Assembly (NCBI GenBank): GCA_019914945.1
Contig: CM034100.1
Span: 16,503,096 to 16,567,095 of the forward strand
From: Typha latifolia
Lineage: Eukaryota; Streptophyta; Magnoliopsida; Poales; Typhaceae
Direction: 5' to 3'
DNA length: 64,000 nt
The translations under genes were made by a program, and so were the position numbers. The notes beneath the pieces were generated by a model. It was given only the letters and a program-made list of their open reading frames with translations, was not told the origin of the DNA and ran no database searches. This document shows, one piece after another, positions 26,421 to 36,378 of this stretch (its first letter is position 1; every line of letters begins with the position of its first letter).

Positions 26421-26441
26421 GGGACTGGGACTGGGACTGGG
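26421..26441 (+). other. four-GGG-tract hexamer array (possible G-quadruplex)
   Basis: GGGACT repeated: G-triplets at 26421, 26427, 26433 and 26439, each separated by three bases. This meets the G3N1-7 rule for an intramolecular G-quadruplex on the plus strand. It lies about 360 bases upstream of the TLDc start codon. Confidence 0.6.
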
Positions 26442-27292
26442 ATCTCATCTCATATCTAATTCGGATCTACTATTATCACTGGCCAATCAATCGCCCTAGC
26501 TCTAGGTTTAGATTTCCTTTTTCTTTTTCTTTTTTCGCATATCAAACTATAATTTTATTTGTGTATTTGAGTTGTTATTTTTATTTAGATTTTGTACCTT
26601 CTCTAGCTTGATGCTTATTTCTTTTTGTTGTGTCACTAGTGGTATTGTTTCCAATATATCTTTCATCTATAGGCCTATATGCTTTTCATAAAATAAAAAA
26701 CTATGGTGGTAATCTCGAAGACTTTATAAATAAGTCATATTTATATTTAATATATATAATAGACGAGTTATGTTAGTGTTGGGTTCTAATTTGTAGGCCC
26801 ATAAGCATTCCGAAGTAAGCCTGACACATAGATGGATCAATGAGTCTGGCCCGTTTAGGCCAATCTCAAGGCTAACTCCACTAATAAGATCAAACACAAT
26901 CCTTCTTTTTCTTTTTTCTTTTTTTCAGAATCACTACTTAATTTAGTTTTTTAATCTCTTAAAATACTTTGAGATAAAATAGTTAAATTCTATAGCCAAA
27001 AAGTATATATTTGTCACCGGCATAATAAAAACTAAGCCCTTTACATCCTATTATGGATATTGTTTAATTACCACGAAGTTTCAATGTATGCAAGAAATTA
27101 TGTGCATATATCTACACTTAGATTGCCACTAAAACATTCAGCATCTAGATATGGATATTTTTATTTGTATTTGTTAAACATCACCGAGTTGTATTCAGCT
27201 GAATATTCTCCTCTCACTACACGATAAAGGAATCTTAAAACTAAAATTTATAAAGTTATGGGTATAGAGTGTCGATCATGGTAGTTAGCAAC

Positions 27293-27490
27293 TCAATTAT
27301 CTTCTCTAAGAACATGTCGAATCTTAACATTGTCCACTCTACATAGACTCATCGTCTCCTTATGCAGGATTCTTATTAACTCAAGAGAGTCTGTCTCCAC
27401 TATAATCTTGCAGCTTACGTTCACCATTTTAAGACCTATCCTCACGGTCCACGCCTTCGTTATGAGCACTTGGCACTGATTCCCAAGCAA
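27293..27490 (-). mobile_element. RNase H-like fragment of a non-LTR retrotransposon
   Basis: A minus-strand frame reads AWTVRIGLKM, then VETDSLELIRILHKE, and ends in IRHVLREDN. This is the order of the RNase H (RVT_3-type) domain found at the C-terminus of plant LINE polyproteins: a helix, VE(T/S)DS-L, then HV-RE-N. Only about 65 residues remain, with no adjoining reverse transcriptase, so it is a dead relic. Confidence 0.55.
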
Positions 27491-28453
27491 TCGGTAACGG
27501 TGGATATGGATAATTTTTGTGCTACATCAACTATTATTTTTCGTGAAAATAGTAGGGAATCCTCATAGTTCAGGTTATTGAAACTTTCTATAATAGATAA
27601 TTGATGGAACTTGTGCATCTTTTATAATTTTTTTGTTGAGATATCTCTTGTAATCTCTAGTAATTCATCATCTACTTTAAAAATTTAAGATTGGGATATT
27701 TTAATAGACCATCAAAACTTAGGTAGTTAGAAAATAATAATCTTTCTATTTTATATTCGAACAAATTCATCAGTGTAAATGGCATTACTTCCTATGGATA
27801 CTGGCATCATACAGTTAGCCTATCATAGAGATTTAAAATCATAGAATATCTCACATAACCATATATAGCAGAGTACCTAACCAAAATATATCCTCACTCT
27901 AAACTAAGTAATAATATATATTTTTGGTTAAAACAAAAGGAAATTAAACTTCATCATTGATACCTTTCCTTCGTATAGGTATCTTTCATGGTGGTCGATT
28001 CAAGAGGTTGAAGTTTCACCTTCTTTTTTTTTTCTTTTCCTTGCAACAAATTCTATTATGTGTTTTTCTTCTCAAAAAGAAGGTCTATCGTGTGTCTGGT
28101 TTATAAGAAGAGGAGGTGGATTTCACCATCTGAATTCAACTTTCAGAACCCTTTTTATTTCCCTTTTGATAGGAGACTTTCAGAAGTTGATGAGCCAAAG
28201 AAAGTTGCATCTCACCTAATAGATTGAGGCCATATATTAATTGTTTGATGAGCCAAAGAAGTTGCTGTCAATACTCCATCACTACAATGCATTCTGTTCA
28301 TCAAATAGACAGCTTTCCTTTCTTTTTTATATTTATTGCTTTGTCCACTCGTTCCAGTGATGGGAGTCCATATGGTTGCTTTATTCACACTGCAATTAGT
28401 CATCAAGAAAGAAAAGAAAAAACCTTCTTAAGAAAGAATTGGAAACTCTATTA

Positions 28454-28940
28454 TGTTGAAGTTTGGCTCAGGCTCTTAGGATATTCGAACATAGTTTTCG
28501 AAAGGATTTGCACTCTGCAAGCGTTCGAACGAGTCCGAGGGGACGTTCGAATGCGTTTTTTCGAGAGGATTTGCACTCTGCAGGTATTCGAATGGCCCCA
28601 AAAATATTTGTCCACGAGCGTTCGAACGCTAGGCGGGATTTTCAACAGCTTTAGTCACCCTATCAATTGAAATGGTTGGGTTTTAGGGTTTGGTGTGCAC
28701 ATTTTATATAAGAGAAGAATTGCAAGAGAGAGCCACTATTGATTAGAGTGAGATTAGAATTGTAAACTCTTTGTATTTGGTGATTTGAACAGTAGATTGA
28801 AGATTGCTTCGTCCGTAGACATATGCACATCGTCGAACCACGTAAATTTTATTTCTCAATCTTTTCTCTTTGTGATTTATATTTATTTAAAGTTTCTATT
28901 TGTGATTAACTTGAGTTTAGAATATCTCTACAATTAGCAT
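28454..28940 (+). mobile_element. probable Copia-type LTR fragment or solo LTR
   Basis: Starts TGTTGAAG. It contains palindromic TTCGAA motifs at 28484-28625, an AT-rich promoter-like stretch (TTTTATATAAGAG) near 28701, then GTAAACTCTTTGTATTTGG, and a closing segment with GTAGACATATGCACATCG and CGAACCACGTAAA. This succession is characteristic of 3' parts of plant Copia LTRs as I remember them. No internal coding region or primer-binding site follows. The borders and a target duplication are not established. Confidence 0.45.
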
Positions 28941-28959
28941 CTTGAAATTAGAGTTCTCA

Positions 28960-29006
28960 TATTGATATTGATATTGATATTGATATTGATATTGATATTG
29001 ATATTA
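28960..29006 (+). repeat. (TATTGA)n hexanucleotide repeat
   Basis: About eight near-perfect tandem copies of TATTGA immediately downstream of the LTR-like segment. Confidence 0.85.
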
Positions 29007-29509
29007 GCTTTGCTATTTAATTTATCCTAATTATTACTATTCTATTTAAATTTATTGAGTTTTGGTTCGGCTTCCTTTCCATTTGGCTATTAGCTATACA
29101 TCATAACATGGGTCAGATCTTGTAAAGGACATCGTAGCAAACAAATAATTCTGCAGATACAACTGAGTTGTCTCTCGTACAATTACAATTCCAAGGATTC
29201 TCTCCATGCATCATGCATGTTAAAAGACGGATGATTAAAATTTTATATTCTATGGTATTATACTCTTCATTAAATAAGTTTGAGTTGGACATAAAAGTCT
29301 TTATAACTGAGCTTAGCACGGTTACAAAAAGATTTACTTAAACTAAGATCAAAATTTGAACAAGATCAAAAGTCATCCCAAACTATTGAATTTAAACTTC
29401 TACTTTCGTTTACAAATCTATCAACAGCTTAATTGACTTCTATGTAAGTATTAGTAATTTTAAAATTTTAAAATTGCAAGTTGATATCTTGATATCTTCA
29501 TTGGTAACA

Positions 29510-30180
29510 GAATGATTGGACCATCATCTTGTCCGTTTTAAAAAAGTTTGTGAATCGAAATTATCAGTATATATTATCATTATCATTATCATTGATAGAG
29601 TGAAAAAAGATTATAAGATAATTAGTTAAAACAAATCTCTAGATATTTAGGAATGTTGTAACAAAATTTGAGACAATATTTAGGAATTTGTTAAGTAGAG
29701 GTTCGAGACAATAGAAATTGCAATGCAATTATTGTGGACCTAATACCGCAAAAGAATGCATGAATGGTAATTATCCATATATGTTATTATTAGTGTTGCT
29801 CTATAAATAGAGCTGAGAAAAGATTACAAGATAATTAGTTACAACAAATATGAAGATATTTAAAAATGCTGTAACAAAGTTTGAAAGTTATCTGGCATTC
29901 CTAAAAAAAGCGAGGCGAGAGGTTGGATATGATAGATGACTTTACCTACTATTCCCCGTTAAGTGAATAAGGTTGGTAAAAACACTAAACTTAGAAATTG
30001 CAATCGCTGTCGATTTAAGCTCTAGTACTGTAAAATAGTTTATGAATAGTAATTGTCCGTACATATTATTAGAAAAGAATTATAAGATAATTAGTCGGTT
30101 AGTTCTAACAAAGTTTAAGAGAATATTTAGGATTTTGTTAAAGTAGAGGTTGTAGACGATAAATGATAGATGATCTAGTC
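29510..30180 (+). repeat. three tandem ~210-240-bp diverged repeats
   Basis: Each unit carries in order a GTGAATCG/CATGAATGG/TATGAATAG word, TATATATTAT-like sequence, AAGATTATAAGATAATTAGT, AACAAA, GATATTTAGGA-like sequence and GTTGTAACAAA. Units are approximately 29510-29725, 29726-29965 and 29990-30180. The middle unit has CTATAAATAGAG. No open frame persists across units. Confidence 0.6.
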
Positions 30181-30457
30181 TATTACTTTTTGACACATGC
30201 ATTATTAAGGAAACCTCCAAAACTAGATTCAAGAATAGCTTTTTGATGTACTTGGCTACTTGAGGAAGAAGGCAAATCGTTCACATAAGTTCCAAAAATA
30301 TTCACATCATACATTGTGACCACAAATCCTCCCACACCCCTAATAACGTATTCCAGTGGATTATCTTCTCCAGAACTTTTGATTAAATTACACTTTAAAT
30401 TTATTCACAGTTTAACAATTTCTGTGCCTTTTTTAAACTTTCTTTTCCACAACACAT

Positions 30458-30476
30458 ACACACACACACACACACA
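30458..30476 (+). repeat. (CA)n microsatellite
   Basis: About nine CA units followed by a short GATATATAT run. Confidence 0.8.
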
Positions 30477-30500
30477 GATATATATCTTGTTTATTGTTAG

Positions 30501-30696
30501 TCCAAAGATAAAGGTAGCCAATATACAGGAGAATTATTGGGCGGGGAGACAAAGTCAGTTACAGTACAGTGGGAAAGATATATCTCACTGGCCTACCACA
30601 AACTGGACTTATTTAGATGAACATGACAACTTGTCCCAGATTCTAGAGGAGCAGATAGCAAGGAGAGTAATCAAACTTATGGTCAATAAGAAGTAG
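30501..30696 (+). other. exon-like open frame of unknown origin
   Basis: After an acceptor-like TTTATTGTTAG (ending 30500) the sequence stays open to a TAG at 30694-30696. The predicted peptide has a non-repetitive, protein-like composition: YWAGRQSQLQYSGKD, HWPTTNWTYLDEHD, then LEEQIARRVIKLMVNKK. I do not recognise it. It could be the terminal exon of a pseudogene or captured gene fragment. No upstream exon could be tied to it. Confidence 0.25.
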
Positions 30697-31017
30697 AGGA
30701 AGGAAAATAATAATAAAAGTCTCCAAATCTAAAAGCAGTCATGACTTACTATTGTTTGAAAGATGGAAAGTCTCGCTCTTTTTACGAATGTCGGATAATT
30801 TTAAGAAATATCATAGCAGTCACTTTCCTCTTCCATATTGGAATATCTATATGGAAATCATCCTTGGTATCTATCTATCCGCTCGTCTATGGTAATTACC
30901 TAATCCAATGAGATTCTTTCACGTAGGCAATTACAAAGATAAGGCTAGAAGTTTTGAGAGATGTTTGTGTATATATATAGTGGTTTGGTTTTGTATTTCT
31001 TCGTTGTAGAGATAACA

Positions 31018-32514
31018 ATGGCTTACCCAGAGTTGTTCTTCTCCATTGCTTGCTTCCTCTATGTGTTATTCTATTGCTGTTACTACTACTACAAAGCTAA
31101 TGGAAAGTCGAGTATTCTGACGAACTGGCCGGTGGTCGGAATGCTCCCGGCCCTCCTCGCCAACGTCCACCACTGCCATGAGTGGTGCACTGCTGTGTTA
31201 AGTAAGGCTGGATGCAACTTGGAGTTCCATGGTCCGATCTACTGCGGCATGGAGTTATTGGTGACGTGTGACCCTGCCAACGTGCGTCATATCTTTGCCG
31301 GCGCCTTCGCAAACTACCCGAAGGGCGACGAGTTCTTGGAGATCTTCGACATCCTCGGTGACGGCATCTTCAACTCCGACGACGAGACGTGGCGGAGCCA
31401 GCGGACGAAGGCGCAGCTGCTGATGGCCCAGCCGAGGTTCCGCGCTTTCGTCGCCGAGTGCAGCCGGAGGAAGGTGACGGAGGGGCTGCTCCCTCTCCTC
31501 TCTCATGTCGCCGCGAAGGGGCTCGTCGTGGACTTGCAAGATGTGTTCTTGCGGCTGACGTTCGACACCACTTCGGCCCTCGTGTTCGGCATCGACCCCG
31601 GCTGCCTCTCGGTCGAGTTCCCGACGATCCCGTTCGCGAAGGCGATGGACGACGCCATGGCGGCGGTGTTCTTCCGGCACATCGCGCCACCGCCATGGTG
31701 GAAGCTTCTGAGGAAGCTAAGCCTCGGAGAGGAGAAGAAGCTGGCTGCGTCGAAAAGAGTGATCGACGAGTTCATCGTCGAGCACATCGCCAAGACCAAG
31801 GCCGAGAAGAGCAAATCAAGGAGCGATCTGTTATCTTCCTACGTCGACCAAGACATCGACAATCTCGATAAATTTCTAAGAGACACCATCGTGAATCTAC
31901 TGCTCGCCGGCCGCGACACCACCGGCTCCGGCCTGACGTGGTTGTTCTGGATGCTCTCAAAAAACCCACAAGTCGAAAGGAAAATTCTAAACGAACTGGA
32001 GGCGAATTGCACGACCACCGACAACAATGCCGGCATGACGATTTTCCGAACCGAGGAGCTCGGAAAGTTGGCATATCTCCATGCAGCGATATGCGAGTCG
32101 CTTCGTCTTTACCCGCCGGTGCCGTTCGAACAGAAAGGCGTCCTCCTGCCGGACGTGCTCCCGAGCGGCCATGAGGTCGGCCCCAGCTCTAGAATACTCG
32201 TGTCCACCTTCTCCATGGCGAGGATGGAAGGGGTCTGGGGGGAGGACTGCTTAGAGTTCAAGCCTGAGAGGTGGATCTCCGAGAGTACTGGGAAGTTGAA
32301 GTACGAGCCTTCTTACAAGTTTCTATCTTTCAATTCTGGGCCAAGGACTTGTCTGGGGAAGGAGATGGCTTTCACTCAGATGAAGGCAGTTGTGGCTGCC
32401 ATGGTGTATAATTTCCAGATTGAAGTGGAAGAAGGGCATGTGGTTGAGCCAAAGCTTTCTATTATCCTGCACATGAAGAATGGGCTCAGAGTGAGGGTCA
32501 AGAGGAGGGTGTGA
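31018..32514 (+). CDS. CYP96: cytochrome P450, CYP96 family (CYP86 clan)
   Basis: A single exon of 498 residues. The chosen Met (ATAACAATGGCT) is followed by [21 protein letters not shown], a membrane anchor that tethers the enzyme to the ER. An in-frame Met 19 codons upstream would only add an unneeded stretch. P450 signatures: WPVVGMLP proline hinge, [21 protein letters not shown] (CYP86-clan block), I-helix AGRDTT (297-302), ExxR as ESLR, FKPERW, and the heme loop [10 protein letters not shown] with Cys445. CYP96 members include midchain alkane hydroxylase (cuticular wax) and, in some monocots, alkaloid-coupling enzymes, so the substrate cannot be read from sequence. It is intron-free, as CYP96 genes usually are, and markedly GC-rich against its AT-rich flanks. 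Confidence 0.92.
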   Translation: MAYPELFFSIACFLYVLFYCCYYYYKANGKSSILTNWPVVGMLPALLANVHHCHEWCTAVLSKAGCNLEFHGPIYCGMELLVTCDPANVRHIFAGAFANYPKGDEFLEIFDILGDGIFNSDDETWRSQRTKAQLLMAQPRFRAFVAECSRRKVTEGLLPLLSHVAAKGLVVDLQDVFLRLTFDTTSALVFGIDPGCLSVEFPTIPFAKAMDDAMAAVFFRHIAPPPWWKLLRKLSLGEEKKLAASKRVIDEFIVEHIAKTKAEKSKSRSDLLSSYVDQDIDNLDKFLRDTIVNLLLAGRDTTGSGLTWLFWMLSKNPQVERKILNELEANCTTTDNNAGMTIFRTEELGKLAYLHAAICESLRLYPPVPFEQKGVLLPDVLPSGHEVGPSSRILVSTFSMARMEGVWGEDCLEFKPERWISESTGKLKYEPSYKFLSFNSGPRTCLGKEMAFTQMKAVVAAMVYNFQIEVEEGHVVEPKLSIILHMKNGLRVRVKRRV

Positions 32515-35500
32515 ATGAATGTGTGATGAATTGATTAAGAGTATGTTGTGATATTTTAAGATCATTGTTGTAATGTTCTGGGTTTGGTTTGGATCTACTA
32601 GTGTTCTTTAAATATTTTGTATCTTTTCCCTTTGAAGTGCTAAATTAATAATCATTTTGGCCAAAGTACAAGATTCTCTGGCAGGCATGACAAAAATATC
32701 ACATCATTCCTCGGTGGCAAATCTGGAACGAAAGATATTACTTTCAGTGGGTCCCTCACTCCTGGTCCCTCACTGCTTGTTGCTTTCAAAACGTTAGATT
32801 CTTTTTCTTTTCTTTTTCCTTTCACTTCTCTCTGTAAACTTTCTCTGTAACAATCTTCGTTAATATCAACAAATAGAGTTGCACGAAAGTCATTACAAAT
32901 GCATCACGAGAGAGACAAAAAAGACTAAGCAACGACTTCCTCTCTTGTAAGTATCCTCTGTTTTGATTGACCTACCAATACCACACAACACCCTAGAGGG
33001 GATGCTTAATACTGAATCAGATTGTTTCAGAATACAAGATCAAAACTATTTAGAAATAATCAGGACAATTGCTTCAGAATACAACATCAGCAGCCCGATC
33101 GAACCTCCTAAACCTCTCGTTTAATCTGAGATGAGGTATCTGTCTTACACGTTATTTCGATTCCCCTGTTTTGAGATTTTTCTTTCTTTCTTTTCCTCTT
33201 AGTTGCTGTTTGCTATAGTCAAAAGAAACAATGACAGAAAATGAGGATTCCAATAGATGAGATATCCCCATCATCTTTTATCTTTTCTGTCTGGTGTTTC
33301 TCTGGGAAAAGAATTCTTATATTTATATAAGTTTGATCTTCCTGAAAGGAGCTGAAGATTTTCTGCTTGTTCTTATTGTTTTTTTTCTACGGCTTTAACC
33401 GATCTTAAGTATGTTTATTTTCAACTTCATGACTTCCTGTTCATCTTTTATTTGCACTTTGGATTGGCCAAAGGCTGGGCCTTGGACATTTTCTAGCAGT
33501 ATTTGCCTTCAGGGTTTTTGTAAAATAGGAGATCTAATTACAACCATAAATTCACAGTGAATGGATGGCCAAGACGATTGATTAGGCTTCCCATTCCTGG
33601 TATTATGTTTTGGTAACATGGGCCTCATTATTCATCAAGCATAAATTTGTAATAATCACTGTAATTACTAGCAAGATAAATTATGGCGTTATGCCAATTA
33701 CTATGGCTGTATTAGCGCTAATAAATTTGGTAACATCACCATTAGTTTCTCCTAATTGCTGATGAATGTTCCTTACAGAAGAAGACATTGTGGAAAGCAC
33801 CATCCTGTAATAAGGAAAAAAAAATTTAGATTATACACTTATATAAATAAAGAGAGATTCTAGAGGCAACTTCACATTTTTTTCATTCTCCATACTTTAT
33901 TCTTCACTTCATTTATCCAAACTATTACCTTCGCATTGTTTTCATTTTTCTTTGGTAGTTTATTCTTCACTCCATCCAAACTGTTATATCGGTGAGAAAC
34001 TTTATTATCACTTAACTTTGGTGGCAAACATCCAAGAGGTGAAAGTTAAAAACATTGACCTTCAAGAGATAATTTTTTGTTTAATTTGCCCAATAATAGT
34101 CAATAGGCATCAAATAAAAAATAACGACACATTCGTTAGATCTTCCATATGGCTATCATGTACAGTTTACAATTTATTTCTTGCACTAGAAATAATTTCT
34201 CAAAGTCTTACCAGCTCTTCTACCTTTTGAGTTTTGTCAGATGAAAACACTATCCAGAAATTAGATTATACACTTATATGAACAGAGAGTGAGAGAGAGA
34301 GATTCTAGAGGCAACTTCACATTATTTTCGTTCTTCTTTAGTATATTATTTTTCACTTTATATAAAAACTCAAAAGCAGCTGGTAGACTTTAAAAATTGT
34401 TTCTAGTACAAAAAATAAATTGTAAACTAGACATGATAACCATATGGTAGATCTAATGAATGTGTTGTTATTTCCTATTTGATGCCTATTGACTGTTATG
34501 GGACAAATTAAACAAAAAATCATCCCTTGAATTGCGTCAGCTTTGAGTGAAGCTATATGGTCAATGTTTTTAGCTTCAACCTCTTGGCCGTTTGACACTA
34601 AAAGTGAAGTGATAAATGACTGATAATAAAGTTTCTCACCAAAGTTAGTAACAATTTAGATGAAGTAAAGAATAATATTATGAATGATCTCAGGTGCGGA
34701 CGCTCTTGTGATGATCTAGAGGTGATCAAGATCACTGTAGGTAAATAAATCCCAGGTAATTAAATAACATTATCAGATGATATATCCTCCAGCATTCTCA
34801 GAATAATATAGAACAACTAGTTTTCTTAATAGTTAGTAATTAGTGTTATAACTTCTAGTCATCTTGTCTAATCTTGATGAAGGAATGTGTATTCGTTGCA
34901 GGTTCTTGCACTTTTTAGGGCTTTGATTTCCAGCAGAGCTCTGACCGAGGCCTTGCTGCTGGTCCCCCTAGCTCAAGCAAGCATTGGCAGCAAATTCATA
35001 TAGCAAACCAAGCTCGCCAATGCAGTATTTGGCGTCAAGCATGATGATTTTTCTACAATTGAAAAGTCCTTGAATCGCTTGAATCAAGATATCAGATTTT
35101 CTAACAATTGAAAAGTGTTCAGTGATATGATCAAGAAAGCTCTGTTCTTTCCTTTTATTTTCACAATTATTTTTACAAGTAATAGACTAATTACAGAACA
35201 TGGCCCAATTAGAGTTGAATGGAGCAGAGGATTCATACGGCCACACCAATCTTGTGAATAATGGTACTCAGTATGATAAGATCTCTAACCATGGCTATAA
35301 TTCCAAAAAAAAAACTCATGCGTAAATTTCTAGTTCAAGGCGAAAATGATGATAATGGAACTCAGTACGATAAGAAGACAAAATTATGCAAAAGCTCACA
35401 GGAATCGAAAGGAGTAACTGAACACACGAATGCATTCAACTAAAAGATATTGTTTTGCAAAACAGAAGCACGAATTCATCTACTAAAAATCCCAAATCTC

Positions 35501-35608
35501 AGCGCTTTCTCGATCTTGTCATCACCTGACCACTAGAAAGCCCCTAATCTGAACCACTTCGACTTCAATCCTTATCAAGAAGCAAGCCCGAGGCCACCAC
35601 TCACCTGA
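32515..35608. other. intergenic region with fold-back repeat, between CYP96 and TOM9
   Basis: CYP96 3' UTR to about 32660. The rest is AT-rich. A large inverted repeat is at 33955-34680 (listed). The short word GATTCTAGAGGCAACTTCACAT occurs twice as a direct repeat (about 33855 and 34300) flanking the left arm. The stretch 34900-35060 is less AT-rich but shows no recognisable protein. Confidence 0.55.
33955..34680. repeat. long fold-back (inverted) repeat, MITE-like
   Basis: Left arm about 33955-34235 and right arm about 34350-34680 are inverted copies roughly 80-85% alike by eye, with a ~115-base spacer. Conserved blocks read on the left strand are GGTGAGAAACTTTATTATCA, AAAAACATTGACC, TTTTTTGTTTAATTTG, AATAGGCATCAAATA and CAATTTATTT. 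Both arms keep a similar open frame (CLICP..VNRHQI), but this is inverted-copy symmetry and not evidence of a gene. Confidence 0.7.
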
Positions 35609-35929
35609 TCAGTTGGCGGCGGAAGGCGGCGGCGGCGCGCCGAGGAGGCTGGCCTGCTGCAGCTCGAGCTCGTTCATCTGCTGCTCGCGATCCATCTCGA
35701 TGATGAGGGGCACCACGAGGACGAGGAAGGTAGTTCCGGCGATCCAGGCGGCGTGCCCAGTGCTCCACAGAAGCTTCTTAGCTGCAACGGCGGCGTCCGA
35801 GGCGGCTCGGCGGCCTCGGTAGACGACGGGTGACTGCGAGATCGCGCTAGAGACGCGCGCAAGGACGCCGTCGCCGGCGCCGTTGGGCGGCGGCAGAGAT
35901 GCCCTTCGACCCTTGGAGGAGGAAGACAT
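35609..35929 (-). CDS. TOM9: mitochondrial import receptor subunit TOM9 (plant Tom22 homologue)
   Basis: A single exon, 106 residues, the short plant version of Tom22 that lacks the long acidic cytosolic receptor domain of fungi. Core block: ARVSSAISQSPVVYRGRRAA, then KKLLWSTGHAAWIAGTTF and the membrane segment FLVLVVPLIIEMDRE, followed by the intermembrane-space tail NELELQQASLLGAPP. The protein sits in the outer membrane TOM complex and organises preprotein entry. The start MSSSSKGRR was chosen because the frame upstream (to 36031) resembles nothing. A telo-box-like AAACCCTAAACC in the leader (35963-35974) fits a housekeeping gene. It is divergently paired with RH13. Confidence 0.95.
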   Translation of the reverse strand: MSSSSKGRRASLPPPNGAGDGVLARVSSAISQSPVVYRGRRAASDAAVAAKKLLWSTGHAAWIAGTTFLVLVVPLIIEMDREQQMNELELQQASLLGAPPPPSAAN

Positions 35930-36378
35930 CGTCACTCTAGAGTCTCTCTGTCTACAGAGAGAAAACCCTAAACCCCGAGTCCACAAGAATTCCTTTGTAC
36001 ATATATGTCTGCTCAGGAGCCAGGAGGTCATTCGTAATAAGCCAAAAATGCAGGGAGTAAATTACACAAAAGTGATAATTTTCGATTCACAACCTATATT
36101 ATCTGTTTATTACGGTTTAAAACAGTTCATCCATGGAGAGGCAAACATCCCACTAGACACTAGCTTTGTATAATCCTTTTAAACTATCTCCAGTTTTTCT
36201 GGTATGATATTGAATTTTGTCTTGCAGTACAAAGGAGAGGAAAAAAATAATATTTATGCGGAAAAACAAATATTTTGAGGGGTAATACGTAAAAGCAACA
36301 TTTTTTTTTTCTCTACTAAAGTGTATATACCCCATCTAAACCTCTCACTCCCCGTCCCTCTTCTTTCTTTCTCCCTCG
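35930..36378. promoter_or_regulatory. 449-bp divergent promoter between TOM9 and RH13
   Basis: The start codons of TOM9 (minus) and RH13 (plus) are 449 bases apart, so both promoters must share this spacer. Seen: a telo-box motif at 35963-35974 on the TOM9 side and GTGTATATACCCC near 36321-36333, about 50 bases before the RH13 ATG, as a TATA-like element. Shared control is inference. Confidence 0.6.

Larger units (their letters stand above)
26065..31017. other. gene-poor region with transposon debris and tandem repeats
   Basis: Besides the elements listed separately (GA run, G-tract cluster, RNase H scrap, LTR-like segment, hexamer repeat, triplicated unit, CA repeat and one exon-like frame) this 5 kb is AT-rich with no intact gene. 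The TLDc promoter occupies roughly 26165-26500. The CYP96 promoter is the last few hundred bases. Confidence 0.6.

Noticed and set aside
28224..28670. 148-codon plus-strand frame
   Set aside because: It overlaps the LTR-like segment and its TTCGAA repeats, with no recognisable retrotransposon or host protein.
31097..32174. Several long antisense or shifted frames over CYP96
   Set aside because: By-products of GC-rich codons. The sense frame carries every P450 motif.
33952..34598. Possible pair of genes encoding similar ~90-residue proteins on opposite strands
   Set aside because: The similarity comes from the arms of one fold-back repeat. No start context or splice support.
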